From Campylobacter coli LMG 9860 (GTDB taxonomy: Bacteria; Campylobacterota; Campylobacteria; Campylobacterales; Campylobacteraceae), in contig NZ_AINS01000019.1 of assembly GCF_000254135.1 (NCBI RefSeq), positions 1 to 39,931 on the forward strand: a DNA stretch of 39,931 bases, written 5' to 3'. Position numbers and translations under genes: made by a program. Under the pieces are notes generated by a model, which was given only the letters and a program-made list of their open reading frames with translations, had not been told where the DNA came from and ran no database searches. Of the stretch, positions 7,926 through 16,602 are shown piece by piece; position 1 is the first letter of the stretch; each line of letters opens with the position of its first letter.

Positions 7926-8743
7926 TTACTTTTCTCATAAAAATAATTTGTAGCCTCTACAAAGCCCTCTACACTTCCGCAATCAAAGCGTTTTCCCTTA
8001 AATTTGTAAGCTAAAACCATACCATTAGTCGCTTGGGTTAAAAGTGCATCTGTGAGTTGAATTTCTCCATTTTTTCCTGCTTTAGTATTTTCTAAAATTC
8101 CAAAAATATCAGGAGTTAAAATATATCTTCCTATGATAGCAAGATTGCTTGGAGCTTCTTGAGGAGATGGTTTTTCTATCATTGAATTTACCATGATCAA
8201 ATCCTCTTCTACGAAATTTCCTGCAATCACTCCATAACTTGATACTTGCTCTTTTGGAACTTCCATAACAGCTATGATGGTGCAACGATATTTTTCATAA
8301 ATTTTAACCATTTGTGCCATCACATTAACACCCTCTTCATTGATACACAAATCATCAGCCAAAATCACACCAAAAGCCTCATCGCCTGCTAAAGGCCTAC
8401 CCTTTAATACCGCATCGCCGAGCCCGCGCATTTCATTTTGTCTTGTAAAGGTAAAAGTACAACGATGAATTAAAGAGCGGATATCTTTTAACAAATACTC
8501 TTTATTTGTACCCGAAATTTGATGCTCAAGCTCATAAGAAATATCAAAATAATCCTCCAAAGCTCTTTTTCCACGACCTGTAACAAAACCCATATTATCC
8601 ATACCTGCTTCTAAAGCCTCATCTACTCCATAATGAATCAAAGGTTTGGTAAGTATAGGCAACATCTCTTTAGGTAAAGCTTTGGTTGCGGGTAGAAACC
8701 TAGTCCCATATCCTGCTGCAGGAAAAATACAAGTTTGAAGCAT
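7919..8743 (-). CDS. galU: UTP-glucose-1-phosphate uridylyltransferase
   Basis: Makes UDP-glucose from UTP and glucose-1-phosphate, a donor for lipooligosaccharide and other glycans. 274 aa from the ATG at 8743. Another ATG lies one codon upstream, but AAGGA is then only 3-4 nt away, whereas 8743 has a normal spacing. The nucleotidyltransferase signature is present: FPAAGYGTRFLPATKALPKEM at the N terminus (G-x-G-T-R-x-L-P-x-T-K), GVILADDLC (metal-binding Asp), VSSYGVIAG, SMIEKPSPQEAPSNLAIIGRY and GEIQLTDAL, and the C-terminal FKGKRFDCGSVEG. Its 3' end overlaps pgi. Confidence 0.95.
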   Translation of the reverse strand: MLQTCIFPAAGYGTRFLPATKALPKEMLPILTKPLIHYGVDEALEAGMDNMGFVTGRGKRALEDYFDISYELEHQISGTNKEYLLKDIRSLIHRCTFTFTRQNEMRGLGDAVLKGRPLAGDEAFGVILADDLCINEEGVNVMAQMVKIYEKYRCTIIAVMEVPKEQVSSYGVIAGNFVEEDLIMVNSMIEKPSPQEAPSNLAIIGRYILTPDIFGILENTKAGKNGEIQLTDALLTQATNGMVLAYKFKGKRFDCGSVEGFVEATNYFYEKSKC

Positions 8744-8821
8744 CATTATCCTTTATTTGTTTTTGGTATTATAACCAAAAACTACAATTTTTAAATAAAT
8801 CAAAACTAAGTTTAACATGTA

Positions 8822-8855
8822 TTTAAAAATAAGGCAAAGAATTTTTTGCCTTATT
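8822..8855 (-). terminator. acs intrinsic terminator
   Basis: An 11-bp perfect stem AATAAGGCAAA / TTTGCCTTATT (8828-8838 with 8845-8855), 6-nt loop, then TTTTT on the minus strand. The stem contains the acs stop codon (8853-8851). Strong Rho-independent form. Confidence 0.8.
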
Positions 8856-10824
8856 GAATTCCTGTCTTAGCTGCATCGATAATACTTTGAACCACTCCTG
8901 AATCCTCAAGAGTTGAAATATCTTGTTTTAATTCCTCGCCCCTTGCTATGGTTCTTAAAATTCTTCTCATGATCTTACCACTTCTTGTTTTAGGCAAGCC
9001 TGTAGTATAAAGAATTTTTTCGATCTTAGCTATAGGTCCAATCTCTGCTCTTAAAATATCATTTAATTCTTTTAAGGTTTCTATAGCCCCTCCTAAATCA
9101 CAACTTGAAGTTGGATTTAAAACCACAAAAGCAAATAAAGACTCACCCTTAATCGCATCAAGCACACTTACAACTGCTGATTCTGCTACGCTTGGATGTT
9201 TAGCGATGGCACTTTCTATTTCAGCTGTTCCTATACGGTGCCCTGCAACATTAACCACATCATCAGTTCTTCCCGTGATAGTAATATAGCCATTATCATC
9301 ATAAAAAGCCCCATCCCCGCTAAAATAAACTGGCTTTCCTTCTTTTTTGGCTTGTGAAAAATAACTTTCTATATAGCGGTTTTCATCTCCCCAAATTCCA
9401 CGAATCATCGAAGGCCAAGGCTTGGTAATACAAAGCAAGCCATCTTCAGCCACATCTTTTACATTACCCTCTTCATCAATAACTTCTGCAAAAATTCCTG
9501 GTAAAGGCAAGGTAGCACAACCTGGTTTTAAAGGAGTAGCTCCAGGTAAAGGTGTTATCATATGCCCTCCTGTTTCAGTTTGCCACCAAGTATCAACGAT
9601 GGAGCATTTTGAATTTCCTATATTTTCATAAAACCACTGCCAAGCGCTAGGATTGATGGGTTCTCCAACAGTTCCAAGCACTTCAAGAGTGTTTAAATCA
9701 TATTTTTTAGGCTCATCAGGAGCATCTGCATGAAGCATTCTTATAGCAGTAGGCGAAGTATAAAATTTGCTCACTTGATACTCTTCTATCATTCTCCACC
9801 AACGCCCTGAATTTGGATAAGTAGGCGTTCCTTCATGCATAATAGTAGTTGCTCCACATGCTAAAGGGCCATAAACAACATAAGTATGTCCTGTGATCCA
9901 ACCCACATCCGCACTACACCAATAATTATCATAATCTTTTATATCAAATACCCATTCCATAGTCATTTGCGCCCAAAGTATATAACCTGCACTTGCATGC
10001 ATTACTCCTTTTGGCTTGCCCGTAGAACCTGAAGTATAAAGTAAAAATAACAAATCTTCACTATCCATAATTTCAGGTTCGCATTTATAAGATTCATTTT
10101 TTACTAACTCATTATAGATATAATCCCTTCCTTTGACATATTCTATAGGTTCGTTATTGCGTATAACTATAAGCACTTTTTCTACACTTTCACAACCCTC
10201 ACTCAAAGCCTTATCAACAGCAGGTTTTAACATATAAGGCTTGCCACGACGAAAAGCACCATCAGCCGTTACTACAAGTTTAGCTCCTGCATCTATAATT
10301 CTATCTCTTAAAGCTTCAGGCGAAAAGCCTCCAAATACCACACTATGAATAGCTCCAATTCTTGCACAAGCTAACATAACAATAGCCGTTTCTGGAATCA
10401 TAGGCATATAAATTATAACCCTATCGCCTTTTTTTACACCAAAGCGTTTAAGTAAGTTTGCCGCCTTGCAAACTTCATGCAATAATCTACGATAAGTATA
10501 AACCTCATAATCACCCATTTCCCCTTCAAAAACAATAGCAGCTTTATTGCGTCTTGTTTTCATATGGCGATCTAAGCACTGATAACTTACATTTAAAGTC
10601 CCACCCTTAAACCATTTATAAAATGGGGCTTTATCATCATTTAAAACACGAGAAAAAGGCGAAAACCAATCAATTTTTTCAAGAGCTTGTCTTTTCCAAA
10701 AACCTTCAAAATCTTCCCTTACCTCATCGCATAAGTCATAATATTCGCATAAATTTTTTATTCTTGCGTTGCGAGAAAGTTGTTTGTTAGGTTTAAAAAG
10801 TCCTTGAGTATTTTGATAACGCAT
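8851..10824 (-). CDS. acs: Acetyl-CoA synthetase (AMP-forming)
   Basis: Activates acetate through acetyl-AMP to acetyl-CoA, the high-affinity acetate scavenging route in the cytoplasm. 657 aa, normal length. The AMP-binding core is [20 protein letters not shown] (about 260-280). Other family blocks are [73 protein letters not shown] and [19 protein letters not shown]. The C-terminal [14 protein letters not shown] holds Lys617, the catalytic lysine that is acetylated to switch off this enzyme family. The ATG at 10824 follows GGAGG. A minus-strand -10 and a terminator flank it, so it is monocistronic. Confidence 0.96.
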   Translation of the reverse strand: MRYQNTQGLFKPNKQLSRNARIKNLCEYYDLCDEVREDFEGFWKRQALEKIDWFSPFSRVLNDDKAPFYKWFKGGTLNVSYQCLDRHMKTRRNKAAIVFEGEMGDYEVYTYRRLLHEVCKAANLLKRFGVKKGDRVIIYMPMIPETAIVMLACARIGAIHSVVFGGFSPEALRDRIIDAGAKLVVTADGAFRRGKPYMLKPAVDKALSEGCESVEKVLIVIRNNEPIEYVKGRDYIYNELVKNESYKCEPEIMDSEDLLFLLYTSGSTGKPKGVMHASAGYILWAQMTMEWVFDIKDYDNYWCSADVGWITGHTYVVYGPLACGATTIMHEGTPTYPNSGRWWRMIEEYQVSKFYTSPTAIRMLHADAPDEPKKYDLNTLEVLGTVGEPINPSAWQWFYENIGNSKCSIVDTWWQTETGGHMITPLPGATPLKPGCATLPLPGIFAEVIDEEGNVKDVAEDGLLCITKPWPSMIRGIWGDENRYIESYFSQAKKEGKPVYFSGDGAFYDDNGYITITGRTDDVVNVAGHRIGTAEIESAIAKHPSVAESAVVSVLDAIKGESLFAFVVLNPTSSCDLGGAIETLKELNDILRAEIGPIAKIEKILYTTGLPKTRSGKIMRRILRTIARGEELKQDISTLEDSGVVQSIIDAAKTGIQ

Positions 10825-10854
10825 AAATCCTCCTTCTTTAAGTTATTTATAAAC

Positions 10855-10860
10855 ATTATA
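10855..10860 (-). promoter_or_regulatory. acs -10 box candidate
   Basis: TATAAT on the minus strand 30 nt upstream of the acs ATG, followed by a good Shine-Dalgarno AAGGAGG. The upstream DNA to 10964 is AT-rich without another obvious element. Confidence 0.45.
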
Positions 10861-10964
10861 TAAGACTTTTTTTGTGTTTTATACAAATTTAAAAATAATT
10901 AATGAAGAAAATTACAAAAATGTGAATATTTGTAATAAATTAAAGAAAATATTTCTAAATTATG

Positions 10965-11960
10965 TTAATTTAAGAAACAAATAGCCTCTTCATTAAAAAC
11001 TAAGCAAAGTTCTTGATACAAGCTTAGTTTTTCTTGTTTAAATCGCTCTGATTCTAAGGCAAATTCTAAAATTTTACCTCCACACTCCACTCTGATAAAA
11101 ACAAATTCTTTTCTTGTTCTAAGTGCTATGATGATACATTTTTGAAGTATAAAATCAAATGTTTGTTTGGAAAAATCATCAGGATATAAAAAAGAAATTT
11201 TATAAGGATCGATAGCTATTTTGTTTGAAATTTCATCTTTGCAAATATAGTTTTTACACATACTAAAATCTATAAAATTACTAAAATTCACACCTTTGTT
11301 TTCGAGTTCAAAAATATTTGTATTTTCAAATTCTAAAATCTCTCCTGCATGCAAATAATATTTTTTTTGCGCCAAAGAGTCTAAGAAATTTTTATCATGA
11401 CTAGCGATTAAAAAACCACTTTTGTATGTTTTTTGCATATATAAAATAGCTTTTTTAAACAATATCATCGTATCTTTATCCAAAAAAGCACTTGGCTCAT
11501 CAAGTAAATAATACTTCGCTCTAACACTTAAAGCTAAAGCAAATGCTATTTTTTGCCCTTGTCCAGATGAAAGCTCGCTAGGATATTTTTTTAACAAACT
11601 TCTATCAATTTCAAGTAAATTTAAAACCTCATTAAGGCGTTTTTTAATCTCTTTGCTGTCTAATTTATAAGTTTTTAACAAAAAATAAAAATTTTTTTCT
11701 ACACTGCGATTTAAAAAGACAGGCTCGGGAAATAGTAAGTAAATTTGGCGTTTTTCATCTGAATTTAAATGCTTATTGCCAAAATAAGTGATATTATCAA
11801 ATTCTCCTTCAAGAAATTTGAGTATTCTTAAAAGTGTAGATTTTCCACTTCCATTTGAACCCATTAAAATACTGATTTTATCAGTATCTAAACATAAGTG
11901 TTTGATATTTAAAATATTTTTTTGTCCATAATTAAATTTAAAATTACAAAGTTCTATCAT
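10965..11960 (-). CDS. tupC: Tungstate ABC transporter, ATP-binding protein
   Basis: Hydrolyses ATP at the inner membrane to drive tungstate import with TupB and TupA; tungsten serves tungstopterin enzymes such as formate dehydrogenase. 331 aa. The ABC core is complete: Walker A GSNGSGKST (34-42), signature LSSGQ (130-134), Walker B YYLLDEPSAFLD with Asp154-Glu155, and the switch His in LIASHDKNFLDSLAQ. About 110 residues follow the ATPase core, longer than a minimal ABC subunit and possibly a regulatory or TOBE-like domain, though I see no clear motif. The ATG directly abuts the tupB stop (TAA-ATG), indicating coupled translation. Specificity is inferred from neighbouring tupA. Corresponds to Cj1538c. 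Confidence 0.88.
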   Translation of the reverse strand: MIELCNFKFNYGQKNILNIKHLCLDTDKISILMGSNGSGKSTLLRILKFLEGEFDNITYFGNKHLNSDEKRQIYLLFPEPVFLNRSVEKNFYFLLKTYKLDSKEIKKRLNEVLNLLEIDRSLLKKYPSELSSGQGQKIAFALALSVRAKYYLLDEPSAFLDKDTMILFKKAILYMQKTYKSGFLIASHDKNFLDSLAQKKYYLHAGEILEFENTNIFELENKGVNFSNFIDFSMCKNYICKDEISNKIAIDPYKISFLYPDDFSKQTFDFILQKCIIIALRTRKEFVFIRVECGGKILEFALESERFKQEKLSLYQELCLVFNEEAICFLN

Positions 11961-12647
11961 TTAATATCTTTTGAGTTTGTGTATAATAAAATTTAAAATA
12001 AAAGCGATGAAAATCAAAACTAAAGCAAGAGCAATACCGCTAGCAAATTCACCTTTGTTGGTTTCAAGGGAAATGGCTGTGGTAATAGTTCTAGTATCGT
12101 ATTTGATATTTCCACCCACTATCATCGCTACTCCTACTTCAGCAACTATCCTGCCATAAGCTAAAGCCACAACGCTTACTAGAGCAAAACGCAACTCATA
12201 AATGATAGTCATCACAAGCTTTAAAGGGCTTAAATGTAAAGATTTGATGAGTAAAAAATGCTTTTTATTCATATTTTCTATCAAATTAGAAAAAAGTGCG
12301 ATAACAATAGGAAGAGCTAAAACAAACTGCCCTAAAATCAATGCTTTTACAGTAAAAAGCAAGCCTAAATCCCCCAAAGGCCCTCTGCTTGAAATCAAAG
12401 CATAAAGTATAAGCCCAACCGCAACCGTAGGAAAAGAAAGACTGGTATCAACTATAAGTTTTATAAAACGCTTCAATTTAAATTCAAAAAAACCTAAAGC
12501 AAAGCCCAAAGGAAAACCTACAATCAAAGATAAAACGATAGAAATGCTGGAGCTAAAAAGTGTTGTTTTGATTGCAGAAATAACGCTTTCATCAGCGTTA
12601 AAAAGCAAAAATAGAGCTTGAGTAAAGCCTTCTAAGATATAATCCAA
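11961..12647 (-). CDS. tupB: Tungstate ABC transporter, permease
   Basis: Inner-membrane channel of the Tup importer, 228 aa with about five to six hydrophobic segments. The ABC-permease EAA-type loop is visible as SLHLSPLKLVMTIIYELRFALVSVVALAYGRIVAEVGVA, cited in parts: HLSPLKLVMTIIYEL and YGRIVAEVGVAMIVGG. SLSFPTVAVGLILYALI is typical of the TupB/CysT-like family. The start is TTG at 12647 with AAGGA 7 nt upstream. It is first in the tupBC operon and is transcribed divergently from tupA, from a -10 TAAAAT at 12678-12673. Confidence 0.88.
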   Translation of the reverse strand: MDYILEGFTQALFLLFNADESVISAIKTTLFSSSISIVLSLIVGFPLGFALGFFEFKLKRFIKLIVDTSLSFPTVAVGLILYALISSRGPLGDLGLLFTVKALILGQFVLALPIVIALFSNLIENMNKKHFLLIKSLHLSPLKLVMTIIYELRFALVSVVALAYGRIVAEVGVAMIVGGNIKYDTRTITTAISLETNKGEFASGIALALVLIFIAFILNFIIHKLKRY

Positions 12648-12672
12648 AAAGTTTCCTTATTTTAAATAAGTA

Positions 12673-12696
12673 ATTTTAGCATAATTATGTTACAAT
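12673..12696. promoter_or_regulatory. Divergent tupBC/tupA promoters around a palindrome
   Basis: Two extended -10 elements face away from each other: TGCTAAAAT on the minus strand (12681-12673) and TGTTACAAT on the plus strand (12688-12696). Between and overlapping them is the perfect 10-bp palindrome CATAATTATG (12680-12689), well placed for one regulator to act on both promoters. From memory, C. jejuni tungstate and molybdate transporters are controlled by a ModE-like protein; that this palindrome is its site is an inference. Confidence 0.5.
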
Positions 12697-12729
12697 ATTT
12701 TTTAAGTAAAATTTTAATTAGGAGACAAA

Positions 12730-13539
12730 ATGAAAAAAATCATTTCTTTAGCTCTTGCCTTAGCCTTAAGTGCAAGCGCAGCAGAACTTAGAATGGCAAC
12801 TACAACAAGCACCGATAACACAGGACTTTTAGATGCTTTAAAGCCGCTCTATGAAAAAGAAAGTGGCAATACCTTAAAATGGGTCGCTGTAGGAACGGGT
12901 GCGGCTTTAAAAATGGGTGAAGATTGCAATGCTGATGTGCTTTTTGTGCATTCTCCAAAAGCAGAAAAAGACTTTGTGAGCAAAGGTTTTGGCGTAGATA
13001 GAACGCCTGTAATGTATAATGATTTTATCATTATCGCAGATAAATCTTTAGCTCCTAAATTTAAAGATAAAACTTTAAAAGAAAGCCTAGAACTTATCAA
13101 AAATGAAAAACTTACTTTCATTTCAAGAGGCGATAAATCAGGCACTGATAACAAAGAAAAAGCTCTTTGGAAAGATCTTGGTGGTGTACCCGAAAAAGAA
13201 AGCTGGTATCAACAAAGCGGACAAGGAATGTTAGCAAGTATCAAAATCGCAGAAGAAAAAAAAGGCGTGATTTTAACCGATCGTGGCACTTATATCAAAT
13301 ACGAAGCCGATGAAAAAGGCAATCCTAATTTAGTGATCGTAAATGAAGGCGATAACAATCTTAAAAATTTCTACTCTATAATCGCTACAAATCCAAAGCA
13401 TTGTAAAAATGTAAATTACACAGAGGCTAGCAAATTTATCAAATGGGTAACAAGCGATAAGACTTTGAATGTTATCAGTGAGTTTAAACTTCTTAACAAA
13501 CCTTTATTTATAGTGGATGCAAAAACAAGAAAAGATTAA
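12730..13539 (+). CDS. tupA: Tungstate-binding periplasmic protein
   Basis: High-affinity periplasmic receptor delivering tungstate to TupBC. 269 aa. A signal peptide is clear (MKKIISLALALALSASA, cleavage near AA-EL). Right after it is the oxyanion-binding signature MATTTSTDNTGLLDAL characteristic of TupA/WtpA-like receptors, followed by VAVGTGAALKMGEDCNADVLFVHS, VMYNDFIIIA, FISRGDKSGTDNKEKALW and the ILTDRGTYI block. The ATG at 12730 follows AGGAGA. It is transcribed alone, divergent from tupBC, with a hairpin after the stop. Corresponds to Cj1540. Confidence 0.92.
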   Translation: MKKIISLALALALSASAAELRMATTTSTDNTGLLDALKPLYEKESGNTLKWVAVGTGAALKMGEDCNADVLFVHSPKAEKDFVSKGFGVDRTPVMYNDFIIIADKSLAPKFKDKTLKESLELIKNEKLTFISRGDKSGTDNKEKALWKDLGGVPEKESWYQQSGQGMLASIKIAEEKKGVILTDRGTYIKYEADEKGNPNLVIVNEGDNNLKNFYSIIATNPKHCKNVNYTEASKFIKWVTSDKTLNVISEFKLLNKPLFIVDAKTRKD

Positions 13540-13543
13540 ATTC

Positions 13544-13564
13544 AAGCAAGGAATTTCCTTGCTT
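13544..13564. terminator. Hairpin after tupA
   Basis: Inverted repeat AAGCAAGGAA / TTCCTTGCTT starting 5 nt after the tupA stop. It lies between tupA and the small convergent ORF at 13571-13708, so it may serve both. No strong T run follows immediately on either strand, so it is a weak intrinsic terminator or an mRNA 3'-end stabiliser. Confidence 0.55.
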
Positions 13565-13570
13565 AAAAAC

Positions 13571-13708
13571 TCATTTTATCTTTTTCATTTTAAATACAAC
13601 AATGATAAAAAAAGAGGATAAAAAATATATCAGCATAAAAATTATTCCCACACCGCTTAGAGCTGATATTTTTATATTTTGTATATGTCTTTGAGTATTT
13701 TCTTGCAT
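13571..13708 (-). CDS. Small single-pass membrane protein candidate (45 aa)
   Basis: An open frame of 45 codons on the minus strand in the gap between tupA and pxpA. It starts MQENTQRHIQNIKISALSG and continues with a strongly hydrophobic stretch VGIIFMLIYFLSSFFIIVVF, then a basic tail KMKKIK. This is one membrane helix with a positive C terminus, which does not look random. The ATG at 13708 has an AAGAAA-type site 9 nt upstream. I do not recognise a family. The rest of this 360-bp gap holds only AT-rich promoter sequence. Confidence 0.5.
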   Translation of the reverse strand: MQENTQRHIQNIKISALSGVGIIFMLIYFLSSFFIIVVFKMKKIK

Positions 13709-13856
13709 TGTTTTGATTTCTTAAAATATTTTTATAGTTAAATTATAACATATTTATTAATTTCATATTTATTACAATTTGTAATAAATTTTATATTTTT
13801 TTATAAAATTTACATTTTTTTAAAAAAATATCATTCTTAGTCTGGTTAAAAAAAGA

Positions 13857-13862
13857 TACAAT
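13857..13862 (+). promoter_or_regulatory. -10 box of the pxp operon
   Basis: TACAAT 37 nt upstream of the pxpA ATG, with T-rich DNA upstream as usual for Campylobacter sigma-70 promoters. No other promoter-like element is obvious before pxpA, so it may drive all five genes to 18321. Confidence 0.4.
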
Positions 13863-13898
13863 AAAAGTTAAGATTATATTAAACAAATAAGGTAAAAA

Positions 13899-14669
13899 AT
13901 GTTTAAAGTAGATTTAAATAGTGATCTAGGAGAAAGCTTTGGCGTCTATAAAATGGGAATGGATGAAGAAATTTTAAAATTTGTAAGTTCAGTAAATGTC
14001 GCTTGTGGTTTTCATGCGGGTGATCCTTGTGTGATGGATAAAACCTTAAACTTAGCCAAGCAAAATAATGTTTGCATAGGAGCACATCCCTCTTATCCTG
14101 ATCTTTTGGGTTTTGGAAGACGCGATATGCAAATAAGCTTTGAAGAGGCTAAAAACTATGCCTTGTATCAACTAGGAGCTTTATTTGGCTTTGCCAAAGC
14201 AAAAGATATGAAAATACAGCATTTTAAAGCTCATGGAGCACTTTATAATATGGCAGCCCTTGATGAAAATTTAGCTTTAGCACTTTGTGAGGCAGTGGCG
14301 AGTTTTGATGAAAATATTATTTTTCTAGGGCTTAGTAATTCTGCTATGAATGAAGCAGCTAAGAAAAAAGGTTTAAGATATGCTAATGAAGTTTTTGCAG
14401 ATCGTGCCTATAATGATGATGGCACTTTAGTTTCAAGAAAATTAGAAGGAGCGTTAATACACGATGAAAATTTAGCCATCAAACGCGTGATAAAAATGAT
14501 AAAAGAAAGCAAAGTTACAAGCATAAATGGCAAAGAAATTGATTTAAAAGCTGATAGTATTTGCGTGCATGGAGATGGTATAAAAGCATTAGAATTTGTT
14601 AAAAAAATCAAAGAAAATTTAACAAAAGAACAAATTCAAATAAAAGCCTTAAATGATTTTATAAATTAA
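13899..14669 (+). CDS. pxpA: 5-oxoprolinase subunit A (LamB/YcsF family)
   Basis: Part of the ATP-dependent prokaryotic 5-oxoprolinase PxpABC that opens 5-oxoproline (pyroglutamate) to glutamate in the cytoplasm. 256 aa, normal length. The family start [12 protein letters not shown] is exact, followed by [40 protein letters not shown] (metal/active-site histidines), [15 protein letters not shown] and SICVHGDG. The ATG at 13899 follows AAGGT. It leads an operon of five plus-strand genes ending at 18321. The role is from the pxpABC family, not from this sequence alone. Confidence 0.93.
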   Translation: MFKVDLNSDLGESFGVYKMGMDEEILKFVSSVNVACGFHAGDPCVMDKTLNLAKQNNVCIGAHPSYPDLLGFGRRDMQISFEEAKNYALYQLGALFGFAKAKDMKIQHFKAHGALYNMAALDENLALALCEAVASFDENIIFLGLSNSAMNEAAKKKGLRYANEVFADRAYNDDGTLVSRKLEGALIHDENLAIKRVIKMIKESKVTSINGKEIDLKADSICVHGDGIKALEFVKKIKENLTKEQIQIKALNDFIN

Positions 14670-14690
14670 AAACTATAAGAAAGGATAAAA

Positions 14691-15860
14691 ATGATAAACA
14701 AAACCGCTCTTTTGGGCGCTGCTTTTTTGATGGCAACCTCTGCTATTGGCCCTGGATTTTTAACCCAAACAGCAACATTTACAGGAAGCTTATTGGCTAG
14801 TTTTGGTTTTGTAATACTTGTTTCTATTATTTTGGATATAGGAGCACAGCTTAATATTTGGCGCATTATAGGGATAAGTGGAAAAAGAGGAACTGAAGTA
14901 GCCAATATGGTTTTACCCAATTTGGGCTATTTTGTAGCTTTTTTAATTGCACTAGGTGGCTTTTTCTTCAATATAGGAAACATAGCAGGAGCTGGGCTTG
15001 GATTAAATATAGTATTAGGTATTAGCGTAGAAAATGCAGCAGTTATTAGCGCTATTATCGCTATTGGTATTTTTATCTTTAAAAAAGCTGGGGAATTGAT
15101 GGATAAATTCATCGTTTTAGCAGGTTTTGTGATGATTGTACTTACTGCTTATGTAGCCTTTGCTTCAAAACCTCCCATTGGCGAAGCTCTTTTTAGAACC
15201 TTTATACCTACACAAATTGATGTTATTTCTATAGTAACCTTAGTAGGCGGAACAGTGGGTGGATATATAGTATTTTCAGGCGCGCACAGACTTATAGATG
15301 CAAAGCTTTATGGAAAAGAAAATTTAAACTATATTAATAAAGCTGCAGTAAGCGGAATCATCATCACAGGAATCATGCGTGTGATTTTGTTTTTAGCAGT
15401 TTTAGGAGTAGTTAGTTCTGGTTTTATACTGGATAAAGAAAATCCTGCTGGTTCAGTATTTCATCATGCTTTAGGGGATTTGGGCTTAAAAATCTTTGGC
15501 GTAGTACTATTTTTAGCTGCTATTTCATCAGTTATCGGGGCTGCTTACACTTCTGTATCTTTTATAAGATCCTTTCATCCTTGGATTGAAAAATATAACC
15601 GCTTTGTGGTAATTTTTTTCATTATTGTTTCAACTTTAGTTTTTTATATACTTGGAAAATCTCCTGCAAGTATATTAATCATCGTTGGGACGATCAATGG
15701 TTGGATTTTGCCTGTTACCCTATTTATAATGATAATTGCAGCGCATAAAAAAAGCGTAGTTGGAGACTATAAACATCCTAAATGGATGAGTGCTTTTGGG
15801 CTTTTGATCGTGGCTTTGATGTCTTATTTATCTGTACTTTCTATGATAAAGTTAATGTAA
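14691..15860 (+). CDS. NRAMP-superfamily transporter (YcsG-like), candidate 5-oxoproline permease
   Basis: Inner-membrane transporter of 389 aa with about eleven hydrophobic helices, belonging to the NRAMP/YcsG group. The metal-ligand motifs of true Mn/Fe NRAMPs are not visible. Helix 1 reads SAIGPGFLTQTATFTGSLLA, lacking DPGN. The helix-6 region reads IVFSGAHRLIDA, lacking the MPH-type methionine. It is embedded between pxpA and pxpB with short gaps (21 nt before, 1 nt after), as in the B. subtilis ycsF-ycsG cluster. The likely substrate is therefore 5-oxoproline or a related amino acid rather than a metal; this is an inference. Confidence 0.75.
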   Translation: MINKTALLGAAFLMATSAIGPGFLTQTATFTGSLLASFGFVILVSIILDIGAQLNIWRIIGISGKRGTEVANMVLPNLGYFVAFLIALGGFFFNIGNIAGAGLGLNIVLGISVENAAVISAIIAIGIFIFKKAGELMDKFIVLAGFVMIVLTAYVAFASKPPIGEALFRTFIPTQIDVISIVTLVGGTVGGYIVFSGAHRLIDAKLYGKENLNYINKAAVSGIIITGIMRVILFLAVLGVVSSGFILDKENPAGSVFHHALGDLGLKIFGVVLFLAAISSVIGAAYTSVSFIRSFHPWIEKYNRFVVIFFIIVSTLVFYILGKSPASILIIVGTINGWILPVTLFIMIIAAHKKSVVGDYKHPKWMSAFGLLIVALMSYLSVLSMIKLM

Positions 15861-15861
15861 A

Positions 15862-16602
15862 ATGTTTAGCGTACATTTTAGTGGAAGTAAAGCGGTGCTT
15901 TTGCGCTTTAAACAAGAAATTTCACCTCAAATTAATGCTTTGGTTTTAAGTACAGAAGCTAGAATTCAAAAAGGCATAAATGAAAATGAAATTTATGGCA
16001 TAGATGAGCTTGTAAGTGCTTATTCTAGCTTGCTTATTTATTTTAATCCTTGCGTATTATCCTTAAATTCTTTACTTGATTTTTTGGAAAAAATCAAAAA
16101 GGATATTAAAATAACGGAGAAAAAATCCAATCTCTGTATTAAAGTTCCACTTTGTTATGATGAAGAATTTGGGCTTGATTTAGAATTTGTATGCAAATAT
16201 CACAATCTTTCCAAGGAAGAATTGATAAATCTTCACACAAAACCCTATTATCTTGTTTTTATGCTAGGATTTATGGCAGGTTTTCCCTATCTTGGAGGAC
16301 TTGATGAAAGACTTTTTACCCCAAGACTTGCAAGCCCTAGAACTAAAATTGAGGCAGGAAGTGTAGGTATTGCCGATAAGCAAACAGGAGTTTATCCGAT
16401 TTCAAGCCCAGGCGGTTGGCAAATCATTGCTAGAACTCCTTTGGAATTTTTTAACAAAGAGGATGAGAAAAATCCTACACTTTTAAAAGCGGGAATGCTT
16501 TTAAAATTTAAGGCCATTTCAAAAGATGAATTTTACGATATTAAAGAACAAGTTTTAAAAAAGGCTTATCAAAAGGAAATTTATGAGTATAAAAGTCATT
16601 GA
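15862..16602 (+). CDS. pxpB: 5-oxoprolinase subunit B (KipI / allophanate hydrolase subunit 1 family)
   Basis: Partner of PxpC in 5-oxoproline hydrolysis; the homologue in B. subtilis is KipI, also known as a KinA inhibitor. 246 aa. Family blocks are YLVFMLGFMAGFPYLGGLD (about 130-148), FTPRLASPRTKIEAGSVGIA and QTGVYPISSPGGWQIIARTP. The ATG at 15862 comes 1 nt after the transporter stop, so translation is coupled. The last 20 nt overlap pxpC. Often annotated as allophanate or urea-amidolyase related, but the company of pxpA and pxpC makes 5-oxoprolinase the better call. Confidence 0.9.
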   Translation: MFSVHFSGSKAVLLRFKQEISPQINALVLSTEARIQKGINENEIYGIDELVSAYSSLLIYFNPCVLSLNSLLDFLEKIKKDIKITEKKSNLCIKVPLCYDEEFGLDLEFVCKYHNLSKEELINLHTKPYYLVFMLGFMAGFPYLGGLDERLFTPRLASPRTKIEAGSVGIADKQTGVYPISSPGGWQIIARTPLEFFNKEDEKNPTLLKAGMLLKFKAISKDEFYDIKEQVLKKAYQKEIYEYKSH

